A stretch of DNA of 15,992 nt, from contig JBDHTJ010000125.1 of NCBI GenBank assembly GCA_039808585.1, positions 1-15,992 on the forward strand, given 5' to 3'. The translations under genes were made by a program, and so were the position numbers. Below the pieces are notes generated by a model. The model did not search any database. It saw only the letters and a program-made list of their open reading frames with translations, and was not told where the DNA came from. Source of the DNA: AWTP1-13 sp039808585. GTDB taxonomy: Bacteria; Pseudomonadota; Alphaproteobacteria; Rhizobiales; Hyphomicrobiaceae. Below are positions 6,732 through 13,803 of this stretch, piece after piece (position 1 is the stretch's first letter; the number at the start of each line of letters is the position of its first letter).

Positions 6732-8689
6732 GTGAGCGCCATGTCGTCGGGAGATGGATCATCTTCCGTCTCCGCATGCCGCGCAGCCGCTGAATCTGGA
6801 AACATCCGGAACAGCGTGTTGTTGATCACCTGGGCCACCCGCGGGCTTGCGCTGTTGACGACCTGCCCGAAGATGCCAAGACGCGTCGCCACACGGGTTG
6901 GCCGGTTCGTGATGGCTTCCACGATCAGTTCCGCGGCTTCCTCCGGCGTAAGTGTCGGCACATTTTCGTACAGTTTGCTCGGTGCGATCATGGGGGTCTT
7001 CACGAGCGGCAGGTTGACGATACTGAAATTGATACCGCGATCGAGAAACTCGGCTGCTGCGCACCGTGTCCAGGCCTCGAGTGCCGCCTTGGAGGCGACG
7101 TAAGCCGAAAACCGCGGCGCGCTGGTGAGAACGCCGATGGAGGATATGTTGATGATGTGGCCCTCGCCGCGCTCCGTCATATGCGGCAGCAGCGCCAGCG
7201 TCAGGCGCAGGGCGGCGAAATAGTTGACGGCCATCGTCCGCTCGAAGTCGTGAACGCGGTCGTAAGACGCCTCGATGGACCGTCGAATGGAGCGGCCTGC
7301 GTTGTTCACGAGAATATCCACCCGCCCATGGTCGGCCAGGACAGTCTTGGCGAATTCCGCGCATTGCTCTGGGTTGATGAGATCAGCGGCGTAGGTTTGC
7401 AGCACGAGGCCCCGCTCCGATGCTTCCTTACGGGCTTCATCGAGCTTTGCCTGATCGCGCGCGACGACAATGGTAATTGCACCGGCTTCAGCCACGCGGA
7501 ATGCCGTTGCCTTGCCGATGCCGGAGGATCCCCCGGTGATCACCACCACCCGCCCTTTCACACGCCCCTGGAGAGAGCGTGAGACGTGCAGGTCTGGATC
7601 AAGGTGCCGCTCCCAATAATCCCAAAGCTTCCATGCATAGTCTTCCAGTGGCGGCACCGTAATCCCTGCTGGCAGCAGCAGGCGCTCCGCCTCGCGGCTG
7701 TCGAAACGGGTGGGGTAGTTCACGAAGTCGAAGATGCCGTCGGGCAGACCTAGGTCCTTCATCAAGGCTTCGCGCACGCGTTGCACGGGCGCCAGCGCGG
7801 ACAGGCTATGCGTCAAGGCAGCGGGGATGAGGTTGAACATCGCCACGTTGATCCGCGCGTTGAATTCCGGCGCGTGGGCAGCCTTGCCAAAAATCGAAAG
7901 CACGTCGCCGATGCGCCGCGCATGCGGATCGGTCAAATGAAAGCAGCGCCCGTCCTGTCCGCTGCAATGCGCGATATGATCGAGCGCGGCGACGACGTAA
8001 TCCACCGGGACCAGGTTGATGCGGCCGCCCTCTATCCCGATGGCCGGCAGCCAGGGCGGCAGCGTACGCCGCAGCTTCTGTATCAGCTTGAAGAAATAGT
8101 AAGGCCCGTCGATCTTATCCATTTCCCCTGTTCGGCTATCACCGACCACGATGCCCGGCCGATAGATGCGCCAGGGAACGCGGGCTTCTTCGCGCACCAC
8201 CTTCTCCGAGGCGTGCTTGCTCGCGAAATAGGGATGCTCGAGGTTGCGCGCCTCCTCGAACATGTCCTCCCGGAAAACGCCCTCGTAGAGCCCCGCCGCA
8301 GCGATGGAACTCATATGGTGAAAGTGCCGAACATTGATTGTCTTGGCGAGATCCACTGCCGCACGCGTGCCACCCACGTTCGTCGAGATCTCGAGCGCAG
8401 GATCGGCCGCCAGATCGTAAACCGCCGCCAGGTGGAAGAAGTGGGTGACCTTGCCCTTGAGGCGCTTGACCTCGGCCTTCCCCAATCCCAGGTGCGGCTT
8501 CGTGATATCGCCCTCGACCGGGCGAACGCGTTCCTTCGCAGCCTCGCCCCAGAATGCCAGCAAGGCCGCCATGCGCTCGGCTGAGGCGTCCCGCATCAGC
8601 ACGTGGACGACACTGCCGGGCCTTTCGAGAAGCTTGCGCACCAGGCGCTTGCCGATGAAGCCGCTCGCTCCAGTGACGAAATACTCCAT
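6704..8689 (-). CDS. Two-domain fatty acyl-CoA reductase (fatty alcohol-forming)
   Basis: A 661-residue fusion of two short-chain dehydrogenase-type domains. It matches, in length and throughout as I recall the sequence, the Marinobacter enzyme Maqu_2220, which reduces fatty acyl-CoA to fatty alcohol with NADPH. Domain 1 (about 1-370) is the extended-SDR/male-sterility reductase: TGASGFIG (6-13), HLAAVYD (86-92), and YFASK (154-158) with the catalytic Tyr and Lys. Domain 2 (about 378-620) is a classical SDR: TGGSSGIG (385-392), NNAG (462-465), Ser517 and YVASK (530-534). The ATG at 8689 has GGAGA (8696-8700) 6 nt upstream; a longer reading to 8743 would run into the inverted repeat and lacks homology. 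It supplies the alcohol for the wax ester synthase in this window. The C-terminus is acidic. A similar architecture occurs in mycobacterial AcrA1. Confidence 0.93.
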   Translation of the reverse strand: MEYFVTGASGFIGKRLVRKLLERPGSVVHVLMRDASAERMAALLAFWGEAAKERVRPVEGDITKPHLGLGKAEVKRLKGKVTHFFHLAAVYDLAADPALEISTNVGGTRAAVDLAKTINVRHFHHMSSIAAAGLYEGVFREDMFEEARNLEHPYFASKHASEKVVREEARVPWRIYRPGIVVGDSRTGEMDKIDGPYYFFKLIQKLRRTLPPWLPAIGIEGGRINLVPVDYVVAALDHIAHCSGQDGRCFHLTDPHARRIGDVLSIFGKAAHAPEFNARINVAMFNLIPAALTHSLSALAPVQRVREALMKDLGLPDGIFDFVNYPTRFDSREAERLLLPAGITVPPLEDYAWKLWDYWERHLDPDLHVSRSLQGRVKGRVVVITGGSSGIGKATAFRVAEAGAITIVVARDQAKLDEARKEASERGLVLQTYAADLINPEQCAEFAKTVLADHGRVDILVNNAGRSIRRSIEASYDRVHDFERTMAVNYFAALRLTLALLPHMTERGEGHIINISSIGVLTSAPRFSAYVASKAALEAWTRCAAAEFLDRGINFSIVNLPLVKTPMIAPSKLYENVPTLTPEEAAELIVEAITNRPTRVATRLGIFGQVVNSASPRVAQVINNTLFRMFPDSAAARHAETEDDPSPDDMALTQLFRGIRI

Positions 8690-8732
8690 CTCACGTCTCC
8701 GGCCCCCTTTTTGGAGGCTCGCCTCTAGATGT

Positions 8733-8750
8733 TTAGGCAGCAATGCCTAA
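8733..8750. promoter_or_regulatory. Perfect inverted repeat, candidate operator between reductase and phasin genes
   Basis: TTAGGCA (8733-8739) and TGCCTAA (8744-8750) form a perfect 7-bp palindrome around a GCAA spacer. It lies 44 bp upstream of the reductase start and 51 bp upstream of the phasin start. Its size and symmetry suit a dimeric repressor, for example a TetR-type protein such as the one encoded at 10563. On the reductase strand it would sit just downstream of the likely transcription start. Confidence 0.45.
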
Positions 8751-8761
8751 TTTTGCGACCT

Positions 8762-8767
8762 ATTATA
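8762..8767 (-). promoter_or_regulatory. Candidate -10 box for the reductase gene
   Basis: The minus strand reads a perfect TATAAT at 8762-8767, in the only strongly AT-rich patch of this divergent gap (about 8748-8770). No good -35 is visible at 16-18 bp, so the promoter may need an activator. The plus strand of the same patch (TATTAT, 8761-8766) could serve the phasin gene. Confidence 0.35.
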
Positions 8768-8801
8768 TATGAGTGTTAAACGACGAAATGGGAGAACAAC
8801 C

Positions 8802-9215
8802 ATGGTAAAGAAGCTGAACGCATTGGCGGGCGAGGGTGGCGATAGCAGTGATCTCGTCGGTGCCATTCGGGATTCCGCAAACATGATCTGGCTTGCCGGT
8901 CTCGGCGCATTCGCCAAGGCGCAGGAAGAAGGTGGCAAACTGTTCGACGCCCTTGTGAAGGAAGGCGAGCAGGTACAAAAGCGTGCGTCCAAGTCTGCCG
9001 ATCAGACTATGACCGAGATCAAAGAGCGGGCCTCGGGCACGTGGGATAAATTGGAGCAAGTTTTCGAAGATCGGGTGGCTCGCGCCCTGCACAGCTTGAA
9101 TGTGCCGACAAAGAAGGATCTGGACGCGCTTTCAAAGCGTGTCGCGGAATTGACTGCGGTCGCAGAACGACTTGCGGAACACAAAGGCCGCAAGCCGTCC
9201 CGGACGGACAAATAA
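8802..9215 (+). CDS. Phasin, polyhydroxyalkanoate granule-associated protein (PhaI/PhaF type)
   Basis: A 137-residue protein of the PhaF/PhaI phasin family, small amphipathic proteins that coat storage inclusions. The family block IWLAGLGAFAKAQEEGGKLF is at 29-48 and is followed by DALVKEGEQ. Nearly all of the rest is predicted helix, with a heptad-like coiled coil around 103-126 (LDALSKRVAELTAVAERLAE) suited to oligomerisation. It is close in length to PhaI and lacks the long Lys/Ala-rich DNA-binding tail of PhaF; only a short basic end is present. The ATG at 8802 is chosen because GGGAGA (8790-8795) lies 6 nt upstream; an upstream ATG at 8769 has no ribosome site and sits in the promoter patch. 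Divergent from the acyl-CoA reductase, it may coat PHA granules, wax ester bodies, or both. Confidence 0.88.
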   Translation: MVKKLNALAGEGGDSSDLVGAIRDSANMIWLAGLGAFAKAQEEGGKLFDALVKEGEQVQKRASKSADQTMTEIKERASGTWDKLEQVFEDRVARALHSLNVPTKKDLDALSKRVAELTAVAERLAEHKGRKPSRTDK

Positions 9216-9223
9216 GGTGAAGA

Positions 9224-9252
9224 GCCGTGGCCCTGAAAATGGCTGCCACGGC
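9224..9252 (+). terminator. Stem-loop after the phasin gene, possible terminator
   Basis: GCCGTGGC (9224-9231) and GCCACGGC (9245-9252) form a perfect 8-bp stem with a 13-nt loop, starting 9 nt after the phasin stop codon. There is no clean T-run behind it, so it may slow or protect transcripts rather than terminate them fully. Confidence 0.4.
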
Positions 9253-9269
9253 CTTGCCTCCCGCGCCGG

Positions 9270-9350
9270 TTGCAGCCGTTTGAAGCGCTCGATGTGATCG
9301 GCTGCAATGCCGCTCCAGGACGAGCGGATAATGCAGAGGATTAGCCTCTG
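9270..9350 (+). repeat. Cluster of three further inverted repeats before the patatin gene
   Basis: Three perfect inverted repeats follow one another: TTGCAGCCG/CGGCTGCAA (9270-9278 and 9299-9307, 20-nt spacer), CCGCTC/GAGCGG (9310-9315 and 9322-9327, 6-nt loop) and CAGAGG/CCTCTG (9334-9339 and 9345-9350, 5-nt loop). With the stem at 9224 they occupy most of the 158-bp gap. They could form a structured mRNA leader for the patatin operon, a small RNA, or operator sites. I recognise no known riboswitch. Confidence 0.4.
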
Positions 9351-9373
9351 AGGACGGCCATGGGAGGGCGTCC

Positions 9374-10555
9374 ATGAAGCGCAGGAGCATCGGAGTTGCC
9401 CTCGCGGGCGGCGGGCCATTGGGCGCGATCTATGAAATCGGCGCCCTGATGGCGCTAGATGAGGCCTTGCGCGGCGTCAGTCTCAAGGCCTGCGATGTCT
9501 ATGTCGGCGTGAGTTCGGGTGCCTTCTTCGCGGCCGGTCTGGCCAACGGCGTGCCGCCGCGAAGCATGTTTCGCTTGTTCATCGAGAGTGATCTCGCCGA
9601 CGATCCGTTCGAGCCGTCCGTGCTCATGCGGCCAGCACTCGCAGAATATGGCAGCCGGATCGCCGCATTGCCGCGACTGCTGGCTGCGACGCTGCGCTCA
9701 CGGTCGGACGCCAAGACCTTCCCCGAAGCCTTGCAGACCCTGACAGCCGCATTGCCGACGGGCCTCTTCGACAATGCCGGCATCGGCGACTACCTGACCC
9801 GCCTTTTTTCCGACCTCGGCCGCAGCAACGACTTCAGAAAACTGCGGGCAAAGCTCTTCATCGTTGCAACGGACCTCGACAGCTGCCAAGCCGTGCCCTT
9901 CGGCGCCCAGGGCTATGATGACGTGCCGATATCGCGTGCCGTGCAGGCGAGCGCCGCTCTTCCCGGGCTCTATCCACCCGTCGAAATCAACGGCCGTCAT
10001 TATGTCGACGGGGCGCTACGCAAGACGTTGCACGCATCGGTCGCCCTCGATGCAGGCGCGCGGCTTCTGTTGTGCATCAATCCGCTCGTGCCATTTGATG
10101 CCGACCTCGCCGGCCGCCCCGCATCGCTCGTCGAGGGTGGCCTGCCGGTTGTCCTGTCACAAACCTTCCGCTCGATCATCTATTCGCGCATGCAAATCGG
10201 CATGGAGCGTTATCGCCGCGATTACCCGGACGCTGACGTCTTGCTTTTCGAGCCTGCGCGCGACGACAGGGAGATGTTCTTCGCCAATCCTTTCAGCTAC
10301 GCGGATCGCCGGCGGCTGTGCGAGCATGCCTATCAGCGGACCCGGGAAGACCTGCGCCGCAGGCGCCGCCAGCTAGAACCGATCCTCGCGCGCCACGGCA
10401 TCATCCTCGATGCGGCCGTCCTCGGCGACAAGAACCGCACGCTCCTTCCCTCGCCGAAGGCATGCGCCAATTCGTTGGCCAACAGCATGCATGCGCTGGG
10501 CGAAACGCTTGATCGCCTCGAGGCCCTGTTGGAACCGCAAGTAGCGAGCCGGTGA
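9374..10555 (+). CDS. Patatin-like phospholipase
   Basis: A 393-residue patatin-fold lipid acyl hydrolase using a Ser-Asp dyad. The oxyanion loop AGGGPLG is at 11-17, the nucleophile elbow GVSSG at 45-49 (Ser47), and the catalytic Asp212 lies in the DGA motif (212-214). There is no signal peptide or membrane segment, so it should act inside the cell on membrane or stored lipid. The C-terminal third is helical and highly charged (QRTREDLRRRRRQLE). The ATG at 9374 has GGGAGGG (9362-9368) 5 nt upstream. It heads an apparent operon with the TetR regulator, which starts 7 bp after its stop, and the TPR-like gene. In this setting it is a candidate for mobilising storage lipid or remodelling its surface monolayer; the substrate is not predictable. 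Confidence 0.9.
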   Translation: MKRRSIGVALAGGGPLGAIYEIGALMALDEALRGVSLKACDVYVGVSSGAFFAAGLANGVPPRSMFRLFIESDLADDPFEPSVLMRPALAEYGSRIAALPRLLAATLRSRSDAKTFPEALQTLTAALPTGLFDNAGIGDYLTRLFSDLGRSNDFRKLRAKLFIVATDLDSCQAVPFGAQGYDDVPISRAVQASAALPGLYPPVEINGRHYVDGALRKTLHASVALDAGARLLLCINPLVPFDADLAGRPASLVEGGLPVVLSQTFRSIIYSRMQIGMERYRRDYPDADVLLFEPARDDREMFFANPFSYADRRRLCEHAYQRTREDLRRRRRQLEPILARHGIILDAAVLGDKNRTLLPSPKACANSLANSMHALGETLDRLEALLEPQVASR

Positions 10556-10562
10556 GGAAGGG

Positions 10563-11294
10563 ATGCAGGACTTGGTAGCCAGTCATGACGTCACCGGCGG
10601 GGAAGATACACACCGACCGCTGTTGAAGCCCAAGCGCCGCACGCGCGAGCGCATCCAGGAGACGGCCCTCGCCCTTTTCAATCGTTACGGCGAGCCCAGC
10701 ATCACCACTGCCGCCATTGCGGCAGAGATGGGCATCAGTCACGGCAACCTCTATTACCACTACCGCTCCAAGGACAAGATCGTGGAGGATCTCTTCACGG
10801 CCTATGCCAGCGAATTCGAGCGCACGCTCGCCGCGCCGGAGAAGCGACCTCCCCACGTGGAAGACGTTTGGCTTTTCCTCCACCTCGTGTTCGAGACGAT
10901 CTTCAAGTACCGCTTTCTCTATCGCGATCTCAACGAACTGCTATCGCGCCACCGCCTCATCGAGAGCCGCTTCAAGCGCATCCTGGCGCACCAGATGCGA
11001 ACAGCGGAGGAGCTGCTTACGGGGCTCGTGGCTTCCGGCGAGCTTGCGGCGAACCCGGTCGAGATCGCAGCGCTCGCCGAGAACATGACAGTGGTGGCCA
11101 CCTATTGGCTTTCCTACGCCTTCGCGCGCGATCCGCGCACACCCCAGAACGGCACCACCCTCGCCCACGGCGTATTTCAGGTGATGTCACTCGCCGCACC
11201 CCATCTCAGTCCCGCCGGCCGCAAGCTGTTCGATCACCTTGCGCGTCCCTACATCAAGCTTGGAGCTGCCGATCATGGCCAAGAAGCAGACTAA
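10563..11294 (+). CDS. TetR/AcrR-family transcriptional regulator
   Basis: A 243-residue TetR-family repressor. The N-terminal helix-turn-helix domain spans about 25-72, with TRERIQETALALF opening helix 1 and the recognition region ITTAAIAAEMGISHGNLYYHY at about 47-67. The remainder is the helical ligand-binding and dimerisation domain, with few clues to the ligand; in this cluster an acyl-CoA or fatty acid would be reasonable. The ATG at 10563 is 7 bp after the patatin stop, with GAGGAAGGG just before it. It has about 25 residues ahead of the HTH domain, longer than usual. It overlaps the next gene by 20 bp, so the three genes are probably co-transcribed and translationally coupled. The palindromes at 8733-8750 and in 9216-9373 are possible targets. 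Confidence 0.92.
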   Translation: MQDLVASHDVTGGEDTHRPLLKPKRRTRERIQETALALFNRYGEPSITTAAIAAEMGISHGNLYYHYRSKDKIVEDLFTAYASEFERTLAAPEKRPPHVEDVWLFLHLVFETIFKYRFLYRDLNELLSRHRLIESRFKRILAHQMRTAEELLTGLVASGELAANPVEIAALAENMTVVATYWLSYAFARDPRTPQNGTTLAHGVFQVMSLAAPHLSPAGRKLFDHLARPYIKLGAADHGQEAD

Positions 11295-12132
11295 GTGGAT
11301 CGCCTTCCCGCATGCCGATAAGGCCTACGACTATTCCGCCGCCGGTCTCAAGAAGCACTGGCACCGGTTGCATCGCGGCGATTGCGAGCCGTTTCCGGAT
11401 GTCGCTGGCCTCAAGAAACTCATTAAAGAGAATCCGGAGATCGAGCCCTCTGGAAGCCTGGAGAAAGCTGCAACGTCGTTGCAGGACGCATGGCGCGCCT
11501 ATCACCGCGGGGATTTCGCGGAGGCCATCGAAGGCGGCATCGCGCTCGGGCACATCGGTACGAATGCCGCAAACAAGGCGGCCAACATCTACGCCACCTA
11601 CCTGGAGACGGACGCGGACCGCAAACTTGCCCTGCTGATGGAGTCCGCCAAGCGCGCGGAGGCCCTGCAGAAGACCGGTGGCTCGCTCGCCAACGCATAC
11701 TACTTCCACGCCCAGGCGCTTGGTCGCTATGGGCAGGCGCTGTCGGTTGCCAAAGCTCTTGCCGAAGGGCTGGGTGGAAAAATCAAGGCGAGCCTCGACC
11801 GCACCGTGAAGCTTGCCCCCGAACACGGCGAAGCGCACATCGCACTGGGGGCCTATAACGCCGTCGTCGTTAAGCAGTTGGGCGCACTGGTTGGCAGCCT
11901 CACCTACGGCGCCAGCAAGGACGAGGCGTTGCGCCACTTCGAGCTGGCCATGAAGCTGTGCCCCACCTCGGCCATCGCGCGCATCGAATACGCGAATGGG
12001 CTCGCGATGCTGTTCGGCAAGGCCCGCATTGCCGATGCGACGCGTCTCTACGAGGAAGCTGCCGCATGCGAGCCTGCCGATGCCATGGAACGGCTGGACG
12101 TGGAACTCGCGAAGGCAGAGATCGCGGCCTGA
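11275..12132 (+). CDS. TPR-like protein of unknown function
   Basis: A 285-residue soluble protein I do not recognise as a named family. The first 55 residues are distinctive and rich in aromatic, His and Lys residues (KKHWHRLHRGDCEPFPD at 26-42). The rest is all-helical and resembles tetratricopeptide or Sel1-like repeats. Helix pairs are visible at about 64-90, 135-165, 177-200, 215-245 and 252-282, with TPR-type phrases such as VKLAPEHGEAHIALGAYNA and ALRHFELAMKLCP. No signal peptide or membrane segment is present. The ATG at 11275 lies inside the end of the TetR gene with GGAG at 11262-11265. Co-transcription with patatin and TetR and a 4-bp tail-to-tail gap to the wax ester synthase suggest a scaffold or adaptor role in storage-lipid metabolism; this is inference. 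Confidence 0.75.
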   Translation: MAKKQTKWIAFPHADKAYDYSAAGLKKHWHRLHRGDCEPFPDVAGLKKLIKENPEIEPSGSLEKAATSLQDAWRAYHRGDFAEAIEGGIALGHIGTNAANKAANIYATYLETDADRKLALLMESAKRAEALQKTGGSLANAYYFHAQALGRYGQALSVAKALAEGLGGKIKASLDRTVKLAPEHGEAHIALGAYNAVVVKQLGALVGSLTYGASKDEALRHFELAMKLCPTSAIARIEYANGLAMLFGKARIADATRLYEEAAACEPADAMERLDVELAKAEIAA

Positions 12133-12136
12133 GGGT

Positions 12137-13726
12137 TCAGGCGGGTGGTTTCGAAGGCAGCCGGTTGTCCTTGCGCTTTCGCCCGGCTGCCGCAGCGTTC
12201 GATGCGTCGCCGTTGGCCGTCTTTCGCGTGCGCCCACGCGGCGCTGCCTTGCGCGATGAAGATGAAGAGGAGTGCGAACCATTGGCATCGCCCGCCAGGA
12301 AGGCATTCTTGGCCGCAGCCGCTTCCTCGGCAACTTCGCCATGCTCGGCGCCAGCCATCAGCACGAAATAGAGAAGTTGATCGAACTCCGGCCTGAACCG
12401 ATCGATCACGGCCTGTGGATCGGGCACCAGCGCCGCGTCTGTCATGAGCCCGAACTGAACATGGCCATTGAACGACAGGATCGACACTCCGAGGCCGATG
12501 TTCCCCGACTGCGGCACCCAGAACATGATCTGGCTGACATTGGAGCCTGCCATGTAGAGTGGGTGTTGCGGCCCGGGTACGTTCGTCATGACGGCCGAGG
12601 CGCGGCTGAGCAGCAGGTCGAAAAGCTGATCCTGCACGATCTGCGGCGCGTATCCGAGTGCCGCGAGCAGTCCCAGTGTGACGGGCGGTTCCAGCGAACT
12701 CTTCAAGGCCAACATCCGCTTGGTGACCTCGGCCAGCCTGGCGAGTGGATTGGCAATCCCCACCGGCAGCTCGACGGCGATGATGCCGAAGGCATTGCCC
12801 AGTTCCCCTTGCTGGGCCTCGCTGCGCAGATTGATGGGCACGAGCGCGCGCACCTCCACACCGTCCGTGCGGTCACCCTTTGCGGCAAGATAGTCGTGCA
12901 TGGCGCCTGCCACGGATGCAAGCAGCATGTCGTTGACCGAGCAGCCGAGCACGCGGCTCACGGCTTTCACCTCCGGCAGAGGGATGGGATCGGTCCAGGC
13001 AACCCGCTTGGTGCCGCCGGGGACGCCCTTGAAACGCGTCGGCGTGTCGGTCGGCATCAGCAGCAAGTAGGCGAGCTCGGCAGCGACACCGACACCTGTC
13101 TTCAGGCTGCCAACCGGGTTCGAGGCGACAGCCAGTGCTTCCTTCCAAAGACTGCCGGACATGCGAAGCCCGCCGCGCACCGCCTCCGGAAAGGCGCGAA
13201 ACAGCCACGGGCTCTCGCTCTGCTCGGAATCGTGGCCTTGCGAGAAAAGCCGCCGCGGTTGGCCGGGCATCTCGTCCGTCAGCGACAACATCACCCCGAT
13301 CAGCGCTATGCCATCCGCGATCGCATGGTGCAGGCGTGCGACGACGACCGCCTTCTCGCCCTCGTAATGCTCCACGATGTGGAACTGCCAGGGTGGCCTG
13401 CGCTTATCGAGCCCCTCCGATGCCAGATGACCGACGTAGCGCTCCAGTTCCGCGCGGCCGCCCTTGCCGGGCAAACGTGTGCGCCGCATATGCCAGTTGG
13501 GGTCGAGATCCGGCACCTCGCACCAGGCATGCTCGAGGCCACTGCTCTCGATGCGCATGCGGAAGCGGGGAATGGCGATGAGGCGGTCGAGAAGCGTGGT
13601 TTCCAGGCGGTCGAGATCGACCGGCGGGTCGAGGATGAGAATGCCGGTAATGACCATCGGATTGGCCGGACGGTCCATCCGCAGCCACGTGGTATCGACC
13701 GGCGACATGCGTTCCGAAAATGGCAT
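12137..13726 (-). CDS. Wax ester synthase / diacylglycerol acyltransferase (WS/DGAT)
   Basis: A 529-residue bifunctional acyltransferase that esterifies fatty alcohols or diacylglycerol with acyl-CoA to give wax esters or triacylglycerol. The catalytic motif HHAIADG is at 133-139 (HHxxxDG). The N-terminal signature SPVDTTWL is at 8-15. The ND motif lies in GCSVNDMLLASVAGA, followed by NVPGP and the C-terminal block GNIGLGVSILSFNG. The usual PLW motif reads PPW (111-113). The last 57 residues (473-529) are a low-complexity, strongly basic tail with a run of six serines (486-491) and RTRK and GRKRK clusters, beyond the usual family end. The ATG at 13726 has GGGGAGG 5 nt upstream. With fadD and the acyl-CoA reductase it completes a wax ester pathway in this window. 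Preference for wax ester or TAG is not predictable. Confidence 0.94.
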   Translation of the reverse strand: MPFSERMSPVDTTWLRMDRPANPMVITGILILDPPVDLDRLETTLLDRLIAIPRFRMRIESSGLEHAWCEVPDLDPNWHMRRTRLPGKGGRAELERYVGHLASEGLDKRRPPWQFHIVEHYEGEKAVVVARLHHAIADGIALIGVMLSLTDEMPGQPRRLFSQGHDSEQSESPWLFRAFPEAVRGGLRMSGSLWKEALAVASNPVGSLKTGVGVAAELAYLLLMPTDTPTRFKGVPGGTKRVAWTDPIPLPEVKAVSRVLGCSVNDMLLASVAGAMHDYLAAKGDRTDGVEVRALVPINLRSEAQQGELGNAFGIIAVELPVGIANPLARLAEVTKRMLALKSSLEPPVTLGLLAALGYAPQIVQDQLFDLLLSRASAVMTNVPGPQHPLYMAGSNVSQIMFWVPQSGNIGLGVSILSFNGHVQFGLMTDAALVPDPQAVIDRFRPEFDQLLYFVLMAGAEHGEVAEEAAAAKNAFLAGDANGSHSSSSSSRKAAPRGRTRKTANGDASNAAAAGRKRKDNRLPSKPPA

Positions 13727-13803
13727 TCGCGCCTCCCCGGGAGCGCCGGCTCATTCCACGTCCGGCTGCGTCCCAAGCCAGAATAAATCAAGGAAACAAA
13801 GAT

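Noticed and set aside
3771..9310. A 12-mer CGGCTGCAATGC shared by the phaC leader (3771-3782) and the patatin leader (9299-9310)
   Set aside because: In a 16-kb window several identical 12-mers are expected by chance, and the flanks do not match.
12272..13786. 504-codon plus-strand open frame opposite WS/DGAT
   Set aside because: The opposite strand encodes all WS/DGAT motifs. This frame gives a low-complexity His/Arg/Gln-rich product and is explained by third-position GC bias.
13720..13803. Upstream in-frame ATG (13720) for the unknown protein at 13804
   Set aside because: It would overlap the WS/DGAT start by 7 bp and add a Pro/Arg-rich leader spanning the promoter gap. The TTG at 13804 has its own ribosome site and starts a helix-forming N-terminus.
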